DNA of 64,000 bases, taken from the NCBI RefSeq assembly GCF_027105095.1, contig NZ_CP114278.1, forward strand, positions 2,418,001-2,482,000, given 5' to 3'. Source of the stretch: Brevundimonas vesicularis. Lineage in GTDB: Bacteria; Pseudomonadota; Alphaproteobacteria; Caulobacterales; Caulobacteraceae. The notes under the pieces were generated by a model. That model saw only the letters and a list, made by a program, of their open reading frames with translations, was not told the DNA's origin and searched no databases. This document shows positions 51,992 through 60,886 of the stretch, piece by piece. A program made the position numbers and the translations under genes. How positions within the stretch are numbered: position 1 is the stretch's first letter; the number at the start of each line of letters is the position of its first letter.

Positions 51992-54105
51992 AGCAGGATT
52001 CCGATCAGTACGTCGTACATGTCCTTGCTCGCCTGGATCAGGCGCGCAGAGGCGTTATAGGCTTGCTGGAACGTGGTCATATTGACCAGTTCCTCGTCCA
52101 TGTTCACGCCTTCGGCCGAGGTGCGGCGGCTGTCCGCCTCCTTGGCCAGGGCGCTTGCGGTTTCACTGCGGGTCTTGGCGGCCGAGGCCTTGCCGCCGAT
52201 CTCGCCGGCGAAGTCCGCCGCATAGGACGACAGGGTCTTGGTCCCGCCGGCATTTCCGCCGGCTGCCGCGAAGGCGACGTTCGTCTTGCCCACATCGCCC
52301 AGCGCCAGGCCGCCGCGCCCATCGTTCTTGCTCAGCGCCGGTGTCCCCGCCGCCGCCGACAGGTTCAGCTGCGCCAAAGCCAGCTTGCCGGGGTCCTGCT
52401 GGATGTCGCTGCGCACCGTATAGGCGCCCGCCCGCGTCGATCCGGTCGCGCCCAGACCGAACAGTTGCGACATTGAAACGCCGGACGGATCCTGGGTCGT
52501 GTTGTCCTTCACGACGCTCATCGACGTCGCTGACGCGTCGTAGGCCTTGAAGGACAGCTTGCCCGCCGCATCCAGGCTGAAGGCGCCATAGCGGCCGACG
52601 CCGGTGATGGGATCGTTCAGCGCGCCCAACATCTCGCCCATCGTTCCCGTCCCGGCGGGCACGGACACGGTGATGTCGCGAAGGCGAGCACCGGACGGGC
52701 CGGCAAAGCGCAAGGTCAGGCTCTCACCCGGATCGAACCCATGCTGAGACGTCAGGGTCAGGCCCGTCTCGAAGAAGGTCGGCGTCGTCGTGGCGACCAG
52801 GTCGTTCAGGCCGAACCAGTGCGAAAATCCACGCCCGCTCTTCGTGCTGGGCGAGGTCGCATCGTCGGCGATGGCCACACCGTTTCCGCCCGCCCCGTCC
52901 AGGCGCAGTTGGCCGTCCGAGAAGCTCGCCGTCGCCGTGCCGCCCAGTTGGGCGTTCAGCACGCTAAGGAAGGTGGTCGGATCGGCGGCGGCGCCGTTGA
53001 TCGTCATCGTGCCGCCGGAAAAGACGATCCGCGCCGACGCCTGCACCACGCCCGACGCATTGACCGCCGAAATGGTGGTCGTGCCGGTGAAGCCGGTCAG
53101 GGCGTTCTCCAGCGACTGGCCGGTGTTGCGCCCGGTCAAGGTGGTCGGTGCAGGAACGCTACTGTTTGCGTTATGGGCGCGGTTCAGTTCGTCCGCGAGT
53201 TTGGCCGTCAACTCACCCAGGCGCGCGGCGGCGGCAGGCGCATCGACATCGCGCATCTCGACCAGACCCCGGATCTGACCGGACGACACGCCGTCCAGCA
53301 GCGGCCAGCGCGTGCCGCTGGGCTCGGTGATCATGATGTCCGAGAAGGCCGTCATGGCGTCCACAGTGCCAGCCGCCTGGTACGACAGCGTCGCCGCCCC
53401 CTCGCCCACCAGGGTCGTGCCTGTGTTGGTGCGCAGCGTCACGCCGCCGTTGGAGCGCGCCTCGACCTTCACATCCATATATTTGGACAGTTCGTTGATC
53501 AGACCGAGTTGGGCGTTCTGGGCGCCCGTCACATCCTCGTTCGTCACCGTGCCGGCGGCGATGGTCTTGTTCAGCTTGGCGATCTGTTCCAGCAGCGGAT
53601 TGACCGTCTCGACCGCGCTCAACAGTCGACCGTCCGCCTCCTGACGCGCCGACTGGATCTGGGACGCGATGCCGGCGGCCTGATTGAAGATCGCCTGGGT
53701 CTTGTAGATGGTGTCCTGACGCCCGGCCGATGATGTCGGGCTTTCGGCCAGGGTCGCATAGGTGGCGAACAGCTTGTCGACCTGGGCGAAGAAGTTGGTG
53801 TCGCTGCTGGGATCGCCGAACTGGTTCTGGATCTGGTAGTACAGTTCATAGCGCACGGTCTGGCGCGCAGCGTCCGATCCGGCGCTCAGGCTGGCCGCCT
53901 GCAGGAAGCGGTCTGTCGCCAGACGCACCCGCGTAACGTCGACGCCCGCGCCATAGCCATTGGTGACGGCGGCCGACTGATCGGCGACCTTGCGGATGTA
54001 GCCGGGCGTATCGAGGTTGGCGATATTGTCGGCGGTTACGCGCAACTGCGACTGGGCGGTCTTCAGCCCTGAGGTCGCAATGTTCATGATCGAGTTCAGC
54101 GACAT
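51988..54105 (-). CDS. flgK: Hook-associated protein FlgK
   Basis: This 705-aa protein has the FlgK rod/hook N-terminal motif (MSLNSIMNIATSGLKTAQSQ, DNIANLDTPGYIRK) and the C-terminal helix with EGVNMDEELVNMTTFQQAYN and ASARLIQASKDMYDVLIGIL. The middle is a long variable region. It lies behind a sigma54 promoter and is coupled to flgL. Confidence 0.92.
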   Translation of the reverse strand: MSLNSIMNIATSGLKTAQSQLRVTADNIANLDTPGYIRKVADQSAAVTNGYGAGVDVTRVRLATDRFLQAASLSAGSDAARQTVRYELYYQIQNQFGDPSSDTNFFAQVDKLFATYATLAESPTSSAGRQDTIYKTQAIFNQAAGIASQIQSARQEADGRLLSAVETVNPLLEQIAKLNKTIAAGTVTNEDVTGAQNAQLGLINELSKYMDVKVEARSNGGVTLRTNTGTTLVGEGAATLSYQAAGTVDAMTAFSDIMITEPSGTRWPLLDGVSSGQIRGLVEMRDVDAPAAAARLGELTAKLADELNRAHNANSSVPAPTTLTGRNTGQSLENALTGFTGTTTISAVNASGVVQASARIVFSGGTMTINGAAADPTTFLSVLNAQLGGTATASFSDGQLRLDGAGGNGVAIADDATSPSTKSGRGFSHWFGLNDLVATTTPTFFETGLTLTSQHGFDPGESLTLRFAGPSGARLRDITVSVPAGTGTMGEMLGALNDPITGVGRYGAFSLDAAGKLSFKAYDASATSMSVVKDNTTQDPSGVSMSQLFGLGATGSTRAGAYTVRSDIQQDPGKLALAQLNLSAAAGTPALSKNDGRGGLALGDVGKTNVAFAAAGGNAGGTKTLSSYAADFAGEIGGKASAAKTRSETASALAKEADSRRTSAEGVNMDEELVNMTTFQQAYNASARLIQASKDMYDVLIGILL

Positions 54106-54247
54106 TGACGCGTCTCCCCCGCGCTACCCGGCAACCGCTGCATCGCGATGCGCAGTTCTTGCCCAGCCACACGCCGCGCCCGCTCGTACAAAGCGTTGTT
54201 TTTCCATAGGATCGTTGATCGGGCGGCCGTCATGATGGGAAGGATGC

Positions 54248-54262
54248 GCAAAGGTCGGGCCA
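54248..54262 (-). promoter_or_regulatory. Sigma54 promoter for flgK-flgL
   Basis: Read leftward it is TGGCCCG-ACCT-TTGC, close to TGGCACG-N4-TTGC with correct spacing. It differs at one base from the divergent fliK promoter. The start would be about 130 nt before flgK. Confidence 0.75.
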
Positions 54263-54409
54263 ATCGGACGCAGACGTCCCACGTGTCACTGACGGCGGCG
54301 TCGCGAAGCCGGGCAAAAAGTGGCGAGAGCGCGGCAATAACGACCGCCACCCTTCGGGGCCACAGATCTCAAGGCTAAGTTCTGCATTGTTTTTGCTGAC
54401 TTATTTTCT

Positions 54410-54424
54410 TGGCCCGACCCTTGC
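54410..54424 (+). promoter_or_regulatory. Sigma54 promoter for fliK-flgD
   Basis: TGGCCCG-ACCC-TTGC has the full -24/-12 layout and ends 68 nt before the fliK ATG. Confidence 0.8.
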
Positions 54425-54492
54425 GTCGAGGGCGGCGAACTCTTGGGCGCAGCAGGCGCCGTTGTCGCTCCTACGAAAGCCGCCGCGCTTCC

Positions 54493-56424
54493 ATGTCCAT
54501 CGCATCCGCCCTGCTCGCGCCTGCCGCTCCGGTTTCGACCGGACCGTCGGCTGCCGCCCTGGGCGCAGAGGCAGTCGATGCGGGTCTGTTCTCCAGCAAG
54601 GTCGCCGACGCGCTGAACATTGGCGTCCACGGCGCGCCTGTCGAACGGATGACGCCCGGCCGCCTGACGGGCGCTCCATCGCCGGGGGTCGTCACGGCTC
54701 AAGCCATGATAGCCGAGGCAGACGGGATCGGCCCGAGCCAGGCAAACGGCCCCGTCACGCCGACACCCGGCGAGAGCGTTGACGAGACCGTTGAACTGGA
54801 CGTGCAGCCGCCAGTTTCCGATGAGAGCGCCATCACATTGGAAGAGGCCGCGAAGGATCAGGCCGTCTTAGACCAAGGCGTCGCGTCACCGACCACCGCG
54901 CCGCATTCGTCCACGGTCGTTTCGCCTGCTCCCACCTTCGCCGCAACGCCGCCGACGTTCCAAACCGACGAAACCCCGCCAGCCAATGGGGATCTGACGG
55001 CTCCGCGAGCTCAGCCTACAGGCTTGCCCATCGCGCTAGCGACGGACGCGTCAGCGCCAGTCACCGCAACGCCTGTCGGCGCAGAAACCACCATCGCGGC
55101 GAATGGAATTGCATCGCCGTCAGATCAGAACGCAAAAGCGCCGAATCTTGCGGCTCAAGCGGCCATCCAAGCGCTCATGTCTGAAGTGGGCGACCAGGCG
55201 GCGGCCCACCCAACCATGCCTGCGGCCAGAGGGTCTGGGGAAGCGGTCAAGATGGAAGCCGACCTTGCGCAAGCGGCGTCGCCTCAGCCCGTAACCGCGA
55301 CCGTCGCTGCAAAGCCACCCGTTCCGGCGACGCCTTCCGATCGCCCCATGACCGATGTTGCATCTCGTTCGACTGATGTTGCGACAACGACACCCGTCGC
55401 GCCCGATAGCGCAAAAACCGCCGCAGCGACGCCCGCCGCCGTCGCCGAAAAGCCGGCCTCTCCCTCGCCTATCGCTCAGGCCCTTACGGCCGCTCAAATC
55501 CCGATGGCGCAGGTCCAGGTTGCCGCCACTGCGGCCACGCCCAAGTCCACGATCCTCGTCGCGGCCGCCACAGATGTAGTCGCGGCGGTAGCTGAAGCCC
55601 AGGTTTCCACCGCCCCAGAGGGCGAAGAAGTAGCCCCCGATCAGCCGCCCAGGCTGACTGTGGCCGACGCGGCGAAGCCGTTGCCTCAATCCGCTTCATT
55701 GTTGGTGGGCCCCTACCAAAAGACGACAGACCAGGCCGGCGAAGCCGCTGTGGCGACCGTCAAACGTGAGACGGGCAAGGCCGCAGCGCCTGTCATCGAC
55801 AAGATCGGATTGGCCGCCGAACCGACGTCCCAACCCACGAAGACAACCGAAGAGGCGGCCCTTTTCGTCGCCACGCCGACATCGACTATGCCTGACGCGC
55901 CGGCCGCGACAGCGACTGTCGATGCTCAGGCCCGTCATCAGGTCGCTGCTCCCGGTCATGATCTGGGTCTGTCCACACTCTCTCGGGCCACGGTCGAGAC
56001 CACGGCTCAACTCGCCTCGCAGATCGCGAGACGACTGGACAGCCGTTCGACCCGGTTCGACATGGTGCTGACGCCCGAAGATTTGGGCCGCGTCGATGTC
56101 AGCCTGGAAATCGGCAAGGATGGCCAGCTGTCCGCTCGCCTGGCCTTCGACAATCCCGCCGCCGCCGCCGATCTCAAGGGTCGCGCCGACGAACTGCGTC
56201 GCCAGCTGCAGGACGCCGGCTTCCAGGTCGCAGGCGACGCGCTCGACTTCTCGCAACGCGATCCATCCGCGGGCGGCGGCGCCTTCGAGCGCCAGCAGCA
56301 GCGCAACGCCCTGTTCGCCGGCGCCTCGCGCTTGGCGGCCCAGGCCGACACCCCCATCGTCCCGGCGCCCGCCGCCTGGATCAATCATTCCCAGACGCCT
56401 GACCGCGTCGATCTGAAGGTCTGA
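54493..56424 (+). CDS. fliK: Flagellar hook-length control protein FliK-like
   Basis: This 643-aa protein is mostly Ala/Pro/Thr/Val-rich low complexity (residues 1 to about 500), as in hook-length rulers. The C terminus is a FliK domain: LASQIARRLDSRSTRFDMVL, TPEDLGRVDVSLEIGKDGQL, and ADELRRQLQDAGFQVAGDAL. It controls hook length and the export switch. It starts at ATG 54493 behind a sigma54 promoter, with flgD 4 nt after its stop. Confidence 0.8.
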   Translation: MSIASALLAPAAPVSTGPSAAALGAEAVDAGLFSSKVADALNIGVHGAPVERMTPGRLTGAPSPGVVTAQAMIAEADGIGPSQANGPVTPTPGESVDETVELDVQPPVSDESAITLEEAAKDQAVLDQGVASPTTAPHSSTVVSPAPTFAATPPTFQTDETPPANGDLTAPRAQPTGLPIALATDASAPVTATPVGAETTIAANGIASPSDQNAKAPNLAAQAAIQALMSEVGDQAAAHPTMPAARGSGEAVKMEADLAQAASPQPVTATVAAKPPVPATPSDRPMTDVASRSTDVATTTPVAPDSAKTAAATPAAVAEKPASPSPIAQALTAAQIPMAQVQVAATAATPKSTILVAAATDVVAAVAEAQVSTAPEGEEVAPDQPPRLTVADAAKPLPQSASLLVGPYQKTTDQAGEAAVATVKRETGKAAAPVIDKIGLAAEPTSQPTKTTEEAALFVATPTSTMPDAPAATATVDAQARHQVAAPGHDLGLSTLSRATVETTAQLASQIARRLDSRSTRFDMVLTPEDLGRVDVSLEIGKDGQLSARLAFDNPAAAADLKGRADELRRQLQDAGFQVAGDALDFSQRDPSAGGGAFERQQQRNALFAGASRLAAQADTPIVPAPAAWINHSQTPDRVDLKV

Positions 56425-56428
56425 CCCC

Positions 56429-57157
56429 ATGGTCGACGCCGTCACCACAAACACAGCAGCCGGCCGGGTCACCGGCGGCACAAAGGCCCTGGCCTCGAAC
56501 TTCGAGACCTTTCTGACCCTGCTGACCACGCAGATGAAGAACCAGGATCCGCTGTCGCCGCTGGATTCCAACCAGTTCACGGCTCAACTGACGCAGATGG
56601 CCGGTGTCGAGCAGCAGTTGTTGACCAACGACCTGCTGACCAGCCTTCTCGCCGCTCAGGCCGGCGGCGGACTGGACAACGCCGCCAACTATATCGGCAA
56701 GAGCGTCACCGCCGCCTGGACCGCGACCGAGTTCAGCTACGGCAAGGCCACCTGGGCCTATGAGCTGGGCGCCGACGCGGACAAGGCCACCTTGCAGGTC
56801 GTCGACAGCAAGGGCGTCGTAGTCTGGGAAGGCGCCGCGCCCGACAAGAAATCCGGCCTGCACACCTTCAACTGGGACGGCAAGCTGAAGGACGGCGGCA
56901 AGGCCGAAGACGGCGGCGTCTATACGCTAAAGGTCGCCGCCACCGACGCCACCGGCGCCAAGGTCGATGCGCAGGCTCTGATCCAGGGCCGCGTCACCGG
57001 CGTCGAGATGTACAGCGGCGCGCCCTACCTGGTGATCGGCGATTCCATCCTTCCGCTTTCGACCGTGATTTCGCTGAACGAGATCAGGTCCCAGGCGGGA
57101 AACGATACTGACGATACGGAGAATCCGAACGTCCCGACCGAGGAGGCGGCCGCATGA
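56429..57157 (+). CDS. flgD: Flagellar hook-capping protein FlgD
   Basis: This 242-aa protein has the FlgD N terminus (NFETFLTLLTTQMKNQDPLS, PLDSNQFTAQLTQMAGVEQQ), a FLN-type Ig-like domain (GLHTFNWDGKLKDG) and a C-terminal flexible Asp/Glu-rich tail. It caps the growing hook. It lies between fliK and flgE. Confidence 0.92.
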   Translation: MVDAVTTNTAAGRVTGGTKALASNFETFLTLLTTQMKNQDPLSPLDSNQFTAQLTQMAGVEQQLLTNDLLTSLLAAQAGGGLDNAANYIGKSVTAAWTATEFSYGKATWAYELGADADKATLQVVDSKGVVVWEGAAPDKKSGLHTFNWDGKLKDGGKAEDGGVYTLKVAATDATGAKVDAQALIQGRVTGVEMYSGAPYLVIGDSILPLSTVISLNEIRSQAGNDTDDTENPNVPTEEAAA

Positions 57158-57205
57158 TGCGATCCGCCGCCTTCCCGATGACCTTCATTTAAGGAGCGTT
57201 CTCCC

Positions 57206-58963
57206 ATGAGCCTCAACAGCGCAATGCAAGCCGGGGTGTCCGGCCTGGCCGCCAACTCCGCCGCCCTGGCGGCGATTTCGCAGAACATCGCCAACGTCAA
57301 CACCATTGGCTACAAGCGCACCGCCAGCGAGTTCCAGACCTTGGTCAACAGCCAGTCGGCCGTGGGCGGAAGCTATTCGGCCGGCGGCGTCACGACCAAC
57401 AGCCGCGCCTTCATCAGTCAGGAAGGCCAGCTTCAGCGGACGACGTCCAGCACCGACCTCGCGGTCAGCGGACAGGGCTTCTTCGTCACGACGACCCAGG
57501 CCGAGAATGTCGGCGCCACCGACACACGCCTTTTCACCCGCGCCGGCGCCTTCACCGTCGACAAGCAGGGCTATCTGAAAAACAGCGCCGGCCTGTATCT
57601 GCAAGGCTGGCCGGTGGACTCCAACGGCGAGATCTCGACCGATCCGTCCGACCTGACGCGTCTGCGCTCGATCAACATCGGCTCGGTCGGCGGCACCGCA
57701 GAACCCACGACTCGTGTGCAGATCAACGCCAATCTGCGTTCAAGCCAGGAGGCGTCTTCCGCCGCCAGCGCCCAATCCTACAAGGGCGTGTCCGATACGG
57801 CGACGCCGGCCGCGACCCACGACGTGTCTGTCCGCTACACCCGCACCGGCGCCAACAGCCATGATCTGGTGATCAAGTCCGGTTCGCAGAAGGTCGACGC
57901 CTCGGCGACCTTCGACCCGACCACCGGCGCCATCACCGGATTGACCATCAACGGCGCGAACGCAGGCTCGGCGACCGCGATCGGCACGCCGCCGACCCAG
58001 ATCCAGTTCACCCCCGCCAGCGGCCCGGCTTACACCGTCAACTTGGCGGATATCGGTCTGGGCAACGAGAACGTCGCCAAGACGAAGTATGACCCCTCGG
58101 TCAACTCGATGGCCATGTACAATGCAGACGACGACAACCCCGTCGGCGTGAAGCCCGACTTCAAGATGAACATCCCGGTTTCGGACTCCAAGGGCGGCCA
58201 GCGCAATCTGGAACTCCGCTTCCTGAAGAGCGACGAACCGAACATCTGGTACGCGGAAATCGTGTCCGTGCCGGCCAGCGACGTAATCGCAGGCGCACCC
58301 TACGCCAATGGCCAGATCAAGACCGGCAAGATCGCCTTCACGCCGTCAGGTCGCCTGGACGTCGACACGATGAAAGCCTGGCCCGCCGGCACGGGTCTGT
58401 TCGACGACCCGACCATGGCGACGCTGGACTTCGGCAAGTCCGATCCGAACAATCTGACGATGCCGGCCGGCCAAGTCGCCTGGGCCGACGGTCTGGGCAT
58501 CGCCGCCCAAGCCGTCACGCTGGACCTCAACACCTCGGCCGGCGGCCTCAGCCAGTTGAACACGGCCTCGGTCGTCCAGTCGACGGTCACCAACGGCACC
58601 GCTTTCGGCAATCTGAGCGAGATCAAGATCGACGAAGGCGGGTACGTCACCGCCATCTTCGACAACGGCGTCATGCGCCGCATCGCCCAGGTGGCGGTCG
58701 CCACCTTCCCCAGCCCCGACAGCCTGCGTGAAGTGTCCGGCAACGCCTACGCCGTCAGCCTTCAGTCCGGCACCTTTAACCTAAAGGCGGCGGGAACAGG
58801 CGGCGCGGGCGAGATCGCGGCCAAGCAGCTGGAGTCCTCGACCGTCGATCTGTCGGCCGAATTCACGGGCCTGATCACCACCCAGCGCGCCTACTCCGCC
58901 TCGTCCAAGATCATCACCACGGCCGATGAAATGCTGGCCGAGCTGATCAACATCAAACGCTGA
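57206..58963 (+). CDS. flgE: Flagellar hook protein FlgE
   Basis: This 585-aa protein has the hook N-terminal motif (MSLNSAMQAGVSGLAANSAA, SQNIANVNTIGYKR) and C-terminal ELINIKR with LITTQRAYSASSKIITTADE. Long central domains are as in Caulobacter FlgE. A good Shine-Dalgarno (AAGGAG) lies before the ATG. No -24/-12 element was found directly upstream, so it is probably read from the fliK promoter. Confidence 0.93.
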   Translation: MSLNSAMQAGVSGLAANSAALAAISQNIANVNTIGYKRTASEFQTLVNSQSAVGGSYSAGGVTTNSRAFISQEGQLQRTTSSTDLAVSGQGFFVTTTQAENVGATDTRLFTRAGAFTVDKQGYLKNSAGLYLQGWPVDSNGEISTDPSDLTRLRSINIGSVGGTAEPTTRVQINANLRSSQEASSAASAQSYKGVSDTATPAATHDVSVRYTRTGANSHDLVIKSGSQKVDASATFDPTTGAITGLTINGANAGSATAIGTPPTQIQFTPASGPAYTVNLADIGLGNENVAKTKYDPSVNSMAMYNADDDNPVGVKPDFKMNIPVSDSKGGQRNLELRFLKSDEPNIWYAEIVSVPASDVIAGAPYANGQIKTGKIAFTPSGRLDVDTMKAWPAGTGLFDDPTMATLDFGKSDPNNLTMPAGQVAWADGLGIAAQAVTLDLNTSAGGLSQLNTASVVQSTVTNGTAFGNLSEIKIDEGGYVTAIFDNGVMRRIAQVAVATFPSPDSLREVSGNAYAVSLQSGTFNLKAAGTGGAGEIAAKQLESSTVDLSAEFTGLITTQRAYSASSKIITTADEMLAELINIKR

Positions 58964-59066
58964 TCGGCGAGCAAGTAAGCGTTAGTCTCGATGAATCGTC
59001 GCGCAAGCAAGGTTTACAGAGTCGTTCGGGAAGGGGCGGAAGTTATCCGTTCCTTCACCACGACCC

Positions 59067-59081
59067 TTAAACGGACCTTAG
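59067..59081 (+). promoter_or_regulatory. CtrA box upstream of sciP
   Basis: TTAA-ACGGACC-TTAG closely matches the CtrA site TTAA-N7-TTAA (one mismatch), about 55 nt before the sciP ATG. In Caulobacter sciP is CtrA-activated and SciP then inhibits CtrA. Confidence 0.65.
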
Positions 59082-59135
59082 TCGGGGACGCCTACCTTCA
59101 TGACACTACGGTGTTGGTGAAAGAGGCATAAGCCC

Positions 59136-59420
59136 ATGTTGCAAGAGCGACGCCTTAATAGCAAAGGCGAACAATACGTGGTCGGACCGACTGGCACGCC
59201 CCTGACCCTTAATGACCTGCCGCCGTCCAACACGGACCGGTGGGTGATCCGGCGCAAGGCCGAGGTCGTCGCCGCCGTTCGCGGCGGCCTGCTCAGCCTC
59301 GACGACGCCCTGGCGAAATATCGCCTTACGGCCGAAGAGTTCCTGGCCTGGCAAAAGGCCATCGACAAATGGGGCATGCAGGGTCTGCGCACGACGCGGA
59401 TCCAGAGCTACCGCTCCTGA
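59136..59420 (+). CDS. sciP: CtrA inhibitor SciP (DUF1153)
   Basis: This 94-aa HTH protein matches SciP: GEQYVVGPTGTPLTLNDLPP, RWVIRRKAEVVAAVRGGLLS, and YRLTAEEFLAWQKAIDKWGM. SciP binds CtrA and prevents it from activating target genes, restricting them to the proper cell-cycle stage. Its place right after flgE is conserved in Caulobacter. A terminator follows. Confidence 0.92.
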   Translation: MLQERRLNSKGEQYVVGPTGTPLTLNDLPPSNTDRWVIRRKAEVVAAVRGGLLSLDDALAKYRLTAEEFLAWQKAIDKWGMQGLRTTRIQSYRS

Positions 59421-59441
59421 GGGTTTCCCCGAAGACGTTAA

Positions 59442-59478
59442 GGGCCGCATCCGGCGACGGGTGCGGCCCTTTTCTTTT
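59442..59478 (+). terminator. Rho-independent terminator of sciP
   Basis: A stem of about 8 bp, GGGCCGCA / TGCGGCCC, around a 12-nt loop is followed by TTTTCTTTT. It ends the sciP transcript and separates it from mnmA. Confidence 0.8.
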
Positions 59479-59511
59479 GCGGGCCTCGAAATCGCACCGG
59501 TTCCGCACTAA

Positions 59512-60723
59512 ATGGCCGCGATGACCTTGGTCGAAGATTTCTGCCCCGTTCCCGACATCGTCCGCACCGACATGGATGCGGCGGTCGAGAACGCGCGGGC
59601 GGCGGTCGGCCTGCCGGTCGGCGCGCGCGTGGTGGCCGCCATGTCGGGCGGGGTGGATTCGACCGTTGTCGCGGCCCTGCTGCACAAGGCCGGCTACGAC
59701 GTCGTCGGCGTGACCCTGCAGCTCTACGACCACGGCGCGGCGTTGAAGAAGAAGGGCGCCTGCTGCGCGGGCCAGGACATTCACGACGCGCGTCTGGCCG
59801 CCGACATGATCGGCATTCCGCACTATGTTCTGGACTATGAAAGCCGGTTCAAGGATGCGGTGATCGACCAGTTCGCCGACAGCTATCTGAAGGGCCAGAC
59901 GCCGGTTCCCTGCATCCGCTGCAATCAGACCGTCAAGTTCCGCGACCTGCTGGACGTGGCCCGCGACCTGGGCGCAGAGGCGATGGCGACGGGCCACTAC
60001 GTACGCCGCGCCGTCGCCGGAAACCGCTCGCAGATGCGCAAGGCGATCGACCATTCGCGCGACCAGTCCTATTTCCTGTTCGCCACGACCCAGGACCAGC
60101 TGGACTATCTGCGCTTCCCTCTGGCCGATCTGGAGAAGCCTCAGGTGCGCGGCGTCGCCGCTGAACTGGGCCTGAAGATCGCCGCCAAGCCGGACAGCCA
60201 GGACATCTGTTTTGTGCCTTCCGGCGACTATCGCACCCTGATCGACCGCCTGCGTCCGCAAGGGCGTGAGGCCGGCGAGATCGTGCATATGGACGGCCGG
60301 GTGCTGGGTCAGCACGCGGGCATCACGGACTACACGATCGGCCAGCGCCGCGGCCTGAACGTCGCCGTAGGCGAGCCGCTGTTCGTGACCAGACTGGAGC
60401 CCGAGACCCGTCGCGTCATCGTCGGGCCGCGCGAAGCCCTGCTGACGGCAAGTCTGACGTTGGAAGAAACCAACTGGCTGGGCGACGAGGCGACCATCAA
60501 TGAAGCGGCCAAGGCCAACATCCCGGTCCTGGCCCGTGTCCGCTCGACCCGCCAGCCCTCGCCAGCCCGCCTCGCCCTGATCGACGGCGATATCCGCGTC
60601 GTCTTCAACGATGGCGAAGAGGGCGTCGCGCCGGGCCAGGCCTGCGCCCTGTACGACCCGACGGACACGGAACGCGTCCTGGGCGGCGGCTTTATCCGCG
60701 ACACGACGGCAGTCGCTGTCTAA
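59512..60723 (+). CDS. mnmA: tRNA-specific 2-thiouridylase MnmA
   Basis: This 403-aa enzyme makes 2-thiouridine at wobble U34 of tRNA. It has the PP-loop [10 protein letters not shown], the first catalytic Cys in [11 protein letters not shown] (about residue 131-134), and the second in [12 protein letters not shown] (about residue 232). GHYVRRAV and [13 protein letters not shown] are also conserved. Start at 59512 or the in-frame ATG at 59521. Confidence 0.92.
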   Translation: MAAMTLVEDFCPVPDIVRTDMDAAVENARAAVGLPVGARVVAAMSGGVDSTVVAALLHKAGYDVVGVTLQLYDHGAALKKKGACCAGQDIHDARLAADMIGIPHYVLDYESRFKDAVIDQFADSYLKGQTPVPCIRCNQTVKFRDLLDVARDLGAEAMATGHYVRRAVAGNRSQMRKAIDHSRDQSYFLFATTQDQLDYLRFPLADLEKPQVRGVAAELGLKIAAKPDSQDICFVPSGDYRTLIDRLRPQGREAGEIVHMDGRVLGQHAGITDYTIGQRRGLNVAVGEPLFVTRLEPETRRVIVGPREALLTASLTLEETNWLGDEATINEAAKANIPVLARVRSTRQPSPARLALIDGDIRVVFNDGEEGVAPGQACALYDPTDTERVLGGGFIRDTTAVAV

Positions 60724-60886
60724 CCACGCTTCGTGCGATTGTGGAGACAGCGTGGAGCTGCGGTGGATCAAGATTGCAGACTTCTCGCCACGCTAGACAT
60801 CAAAGATGCACCGGGCTGTTGCACGGCTGTGAACTGCGCATCGCAATGACGGCGTAATCCCCGCCCCGACTAAGCAGGGGATAAAA

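Larger units (their letters stand above)
54106..54492. other. Divergent flagellar regulatory region, flgK-fliK
   Basis: This 387-nt gap has no gene. It contains two -24/-12 promoters pointing outward and between them GGCAA-type motifs (about 54313 and 54335) and an AT-rich stretch (54376-54409). FlbD and IHF often act at such sites in Caulobacter; these assignments are inference. Confidence 0.5.
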
